In this document: positions 61,545 through 64,000 of the stretch, piece after piece
Numbering within the stretch: position 1 is the first letter of the stretch
Layout: every line of letters starts with the position of its first letter
NCBI GenBank assembly: GCA_907165065.1
Contig: OU015534.1
Span: forward strand, 13,957,686 to 14,021,685
Direction: 5' to 3'
Length of the DNA stretch: 64,000 nucleotides
From: Caprimulgus europaeus
Taxonomy: Eukaryota; Chordata; Aves; Caprimulgiformes; Caprimulgidae
Position numbers and translations under genes: made by a program
The notes under the pieces: generated by a model
Told to the model about the DNA's origin: nothing
Database searches by the model: none
The model's input: the letters and a program-made list of their open reading frames with translations, nothing else

Positions 61545-64000
61545 CATTCTGTAAAATATGACCGAGATGCCCATATGACCATAGATGAGGAGAAAATGAA
61601 TAGGAAATAATCTTATTCAATATTTCTAATGAAATAATAATTAAAGTTTTCTAATTAAATGATCAGAAGATACATTTTAAACAAACAAAGAAAATAACAA
61701 AAAAAGTACTTTTTCACACAGCTTGCCATTGTGGATCTCCCTAACACAGGCTGCTGTAGATAGCAAGAGTAAAATTAATTCAGAAAGGGATACTAATTAT
61801 TTTGATGGAAATCTTTACTGGTTGCTGTTATACATGTTGGATGGGAGGCTCAGAAAGACCGAACGGCTGAATCACAACCTAGAAAGCTCTACTGTGGGGT
61901 GGTCCTTGCCCTATTCTTAGATGCTTTTCCTAAGATCTATATCTGACTGCCAGTGCCTGGGAAAAAGCTACTGGTTGATTTGATCTCACCCTCCTACTCA
62001 CTGTAGTAAATGGGACCTCTGTTACTATCCTTGGGTTTGTCATCAGCTGATATTTTTGGGAAATACTAGCAAGAGCTAGCCAATTATTCACTGGCATTAA
62101 GCTCTTTTATGTTTGCATGTGTGTACAAATTAGCTTGATTTCTTCCAGTGTATTTCTAATCAGATTTAATTAGCTTGGATGGACTCCTGCTACCATTTTT
62201 CACATACTGTTGAGTCAGAAAGCGGGCATACTGGATTCTGTTTTGCCATGAGTTAGAACCTTTTAAATATTACAGATTTACTCTAAATCATTCTACCTCT
62301 GTTTAAAAGCCCTGTTCTAAGATGGAAAGTGACTTAATATATTATTGTTGGTTCTGTTCCATGAATATCCATGACTTTCTTGGCCTTAGTATCATGAATA
62401 TTTTATTGCATACTAGAACAGTCTCTACATATTAGAGTCCATTTTTGTGACTGAATTTGGCAGGTGATTGTGCTTTTGCTGTTTCATTACAGTTATTTTT
62501 ACGAGTATTGCAGTAATGCTCTGAGTCCCCATGTGGATTAAAGCCCCATATTGCTATATGCTTTAGCAGAACTGGAAGACTGTCTTCTGTGTGAAAATAC
62601 TGGTAGTCTGAACAGGTAAAACAGACAAAAATGAGAAAGAAAAAAGCATATCAGAGCAATGAAGTGACTTGCTCCCCATTACAGAGCATGTTGATGGTAG
62701 AAATGGGGACTATAACCTTCATATCCTAACTCCAGATGCTCTCTTGTTCACACATTTAATTGAAGATAACTGAAGAACACACTGTTCATCTTGGAAAACT
62801 GGGTTTACAAACTGTATTTAGTTCTTACAGTTTATTTTTATATCAGGTAAAGTGGGTTTTGTTATCTCCCCTTTATAGCACACAAGTTGTGCTTAGTTAC
62901 AAAACACTCAGGCATAAGACTCTTACACAGTACATTGCAGTTGTTATCCTTTTTTTAGAGAATTAGCATCAACAGGCTTGCAATATGTTTCTTCCTGTAG
63001 CCAAAATATGTTGTGTTTTTATCTTCTATGACTACAGATGATGGCAAATCTGTTCTGGTTTGGAAGTATTGCAAAGATTTTTAACACAGTCAAGGACTTT
63101 AAAAAATATACATATATATATATGCATATAGAAAATATTGTTCTTAGCTTACCAATTGCTATGTCATTTTATATTCAAAATATCAAAAAGCCTCTGCTGG
63201 TTGTGATATAAAACAGTGACAAAGGGTACAAGGTGTCAGTGTCTAGAATAATTTGTTCACAGCAAATGTATCCAATAGCAATGCTATAAGAAAACCCCCC
63301 TAGAGGACAAGTTTGTTTTTGAATCCCAATGTGAGCCCTGACATTGCAAACAAGGTACTATGAAAATTTCTACAGATGGCTGCTTAATGTGTAAATTAAT
63401 CTAACTCACTAAGGATCATGCTAGTCAGTGGCAGTTATAATTGTAGATCAATATAAGATCTAGCTCTACAAATCTGTACGACCACAAAACTACCATACAG
63501 ACACACATTTGTTTAAATACTTTAATTATTTACTGTCAGGATTTGTGACACATGTATGCTTTAACTTGCAAACATTAACTAGGAAGGATACATTACAGTG
63601 TAGCTAGCATAAAAATAAACAAGGTAGTTATAAAAAACCCAACCAAACCCCAGCCTGCAGGAATAAAGAGTACCAGAAGTAATAAAACAATGTAATCAAA
63701 CATAACACATCTCATTACATGTTGCTGTCCTCAAGAAGACAAGAGAACAATTCCAGTACAAGATTTTAGAGAGAAATAAAAAATGTAGGTATCTTCAATT
63801 TGAATGTATATTTACAACCTGAATAGAAAGGTATGGAAAAACTTCAAGGCAACCAATGAAAGTTTATTTAAAGCAAATGTGTTCACAGTTAATGAGATTT
63901 GTGTGAATTTTCAACCTATTTTTCCTGAAGAGTTAAGGGAAGCAACAACCTTGAAAAGCTCATCTGTTCTGGTTCCTCATGTTGGAAAACAATCCCCTGC
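61545..64000. other. AT-rich unique sequence, no gene seen
   Basis: No frame exceeds 68 codons and no TE is recognised. A (TA)n tract lies at 63105-63130 and an A/C-rich tract at 63633-63655. Confidence 0.6.
63105..63130. repeat. (TA)n microsatellite, interrupted
   Basis: A run of TA units with single C and G interruptions. Confidence 0.8.

Overview
The window is vertebrate nuclear DNA, almost certainly from a bird. Two things support this. Three 3'-end fragments of CR1 LINEs are present, each ending in or near the CR1 octamer ATTCTATG or its GATTCTGTG variant, and CR1 is the dominant LINE of bird genomes. There is also a solo LTR of a family I recognise from bird ERVs, flanked by an exact 5-bp duplication. 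The background is AT-rich and CpG-poor, with long gaps between repeats and few SINE-like sequences, as expected of a bird intergenic region or large intron. I cannot name the species. A non-galliform bird is only a weak guess.

Layout. 1-3001: AT-rich unique sequence. 3002-3432: old CR1. 3433-11846: unique sequence. 11847-12266: CR1. 12267-43311: a long unique stretch broken only by simple repeats (CA, AACC, GTTT and T tracts). 43312-45380: a segment in which open frames are strongly biased to the minus strand, followed by a possible conserved non-coding element with a hairpin (45400-45620). 45621-54640: unique, with an AT palindrome and purine or CA/TA tracts. 54930-55600: an abrupt GC-rich island holding a 59-bp tandem duplication. 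55887-55943: an ATTT/poly-C tract. 58447-58492: an AATAAA followed by an A-rich tail. 59611-59876: CR1. 60486-61539: complete solo LTR. 61545-64000: unique sequence.

No protein-coding gene, tRNA, rRNA or recognised small RNA can be supported. All open frames are short (about 130 codons at most), none matches a family I can name, and many lie over repeats. There is therefore no set of genes to describe as working together. The window reads as a gene desert or the inside of a long intron. The best-supported elements are the three CR1s and the solo LTR with its promoter-like, donor-like and polyadenylation signals. The most interesting unexplained pieces are the minus-strand coding-like segment, the GC-rich island and the hairpin-bearing candidate conserved element.
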